The translations under genes and the position numbers were made by a program. Source: Pelomonas sp051857475 (GTDB lineage Bacteria; Pseudomonadota; Gammaproteobacteria; Burkholderiales; Burkholderiaceae_C). From it: 64,000 bases of DNA. The stretch spans positions 496,001 to 560,000 of the forward strand of contig NZ_JBPZGZ010000004.1 of the NCBI RefSeq assembly GCF_051857475.1, read 5' to 3'. The number at the start of each line of letters is the position of its first letter. Position 1 is the stretch's first letter. Below, in pieces: positions 63,602 through 64,000 of this stretch. Under the pieces are notes generated by a model. It was not told the origin of the DNA and did no database searches. It saw only the letters and a list, made by a program, of their open reading frames with translations.

Positions 63602-64000
63602 ATGCCCGTCAATCTCACTGCCCCCGACCCCGCCTCCCTGTTGCCCGTGCCGGGCGTGCGCCTCGGCGTGACCATGGCCGGCGTGCGCAAGGCCAACCGG
63701 CGTGACCTCAGCGTCATCGCGCTGGACGAGGGCGCGGCCGTGGCCGGCGTCTTCACGACCAACCGCTTCTGCGCCGCGCCGGTGCAGCTCTGCCGCGAGC
63801 ATCTGGCTGGCGGCTCGGCCATCCGCGCTCTCTTGATCAACACCGGCAATGCCAATGCCGGCACCGGCGCCGACGGCCTGGCCCGGGCGCGCCAGACCTG
63901 CCAGGCCCTGGCCGGTCTGATGGGCTGTGCGCCCGAGCAGATCCTGCCCTTCTCGACCGGCGTCATCATGGAGACCCTGCCGGTGGACCGCATCACCGCC
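63602..64000 (+). CDS. argJ: glutamate N-acetyltransferase/N-acetylglutamate synthase, 5' part
   Basis: The first 133 codons of ArgJ, cut by the window end. It transfers acetyl from N-acetylornithine to glutamate (or uses acetyl-CoA) in arginine synthesis. The N-terminal part PVPGVRLGVTMAGVRKANRR, VAGVFTTNRFCAAPV, LLINTGNANAGTG and PFSTGVIMETLP is diagnostic. The autocleavage Thr lies beyond the window. In related genomes argJ usually follows secA, so the 8 kb between them here is extra. Confidence 0.95.
   Translation, partial: MPVNLTAPDPASLLPVPGVRLGVTMAGVRKANRRDLSVIALDEGAAVAGVFTTNRFCAAPVQLCREHLAGGSAIRALLINTGNANAGTGADGLARARQTCQALAGLMGCAPEQILPFSTGVIMETLPVDRITA

Overview
The window is high-GC DNA from a betaproteobacterium, most likely order Burkholderiales (Sphaerotilaceae/Roseateles-like). 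The evidence is the combination of tatABC, an HtrA protease, a Nif3 protein, petABC, sspAB, DciA-like, secA and argJ; argB-HAD-slmA; hisI-hisE; Bug-type and Liv-type transport proteins; and PEP-CTERM proteins. The genus is inferred from gene order and cannot be settled from the sequence alone. Coding density is high, many neighbours share 4-base ATGA/GTGA/TTGA junctions, and no insertion sequence, CRISPR array, rRNA or replication origin was seen.

Layout. 1-3.7 kb: the end of a branched-chain-amino-acid-type (Liv) ABC cluster with a phenylacetate-CoA-ligase-like enzyme. 3.8-8.4 kb: a secreted PHP-domain lipoprotein, a Bug receptor and a small operon (zinc-ribbon, DUF1737, VOC). 8.5-25.4 kb: a one-directional carbohydrate locus (GH1, LacI regulator, TonB-dependent receptor, GH144-like glucanase, three-gene sugar ABC importer, a 988-residue secreted six-hairpin glycosidase-like protein, a lipoprotein esterase, and a GH94 phosphorylase resembling 1,2-beta-oligoglucan phosphorylase). 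It is best read as a beta-1,2-glucan or cyclic/osmoregulated glucan utilisation locus, headed by a strong promoter with an 18-bp perfect palindrome over the start site.

25.5-31.1 kb: a TetR gene divergent from an oxidoreductase/hydrolase pair, then CDF transporter, dtd and cupin genes, and a secreted hydrolase. 31.2-48.0 kb: mostly housekeeping (argB, HAD, response regulator, slmA, DUF815 ATPase, mutT, hisIE, HIT, tatABC, HtrA, Nif3), with peptidases, a PdxA-family gene, a DUF1631 protein and mscL. 48.1-55.7 kb: petABC, sspAB, tRNA-Thr, DciA-like, secA.

55.8-63.5 kb: an accessory block between secA and argJ. It holds two PEP-CTERM proteins, then a minus-strand group of proteins I do not recognise. 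Two of these share an almost identical membrane-anchor N-terminus. They are interleaved with a GNAT acetyltransferase whose C-terminus carries a remnant of a third unknown gene. The group faces a divergently transcribed patatin/cPLA2-like phospholipase. The duplicated DNA points to an evolving multi-gene module, and it is the best candidate here for an undescribed system. The window ends inside argJ.
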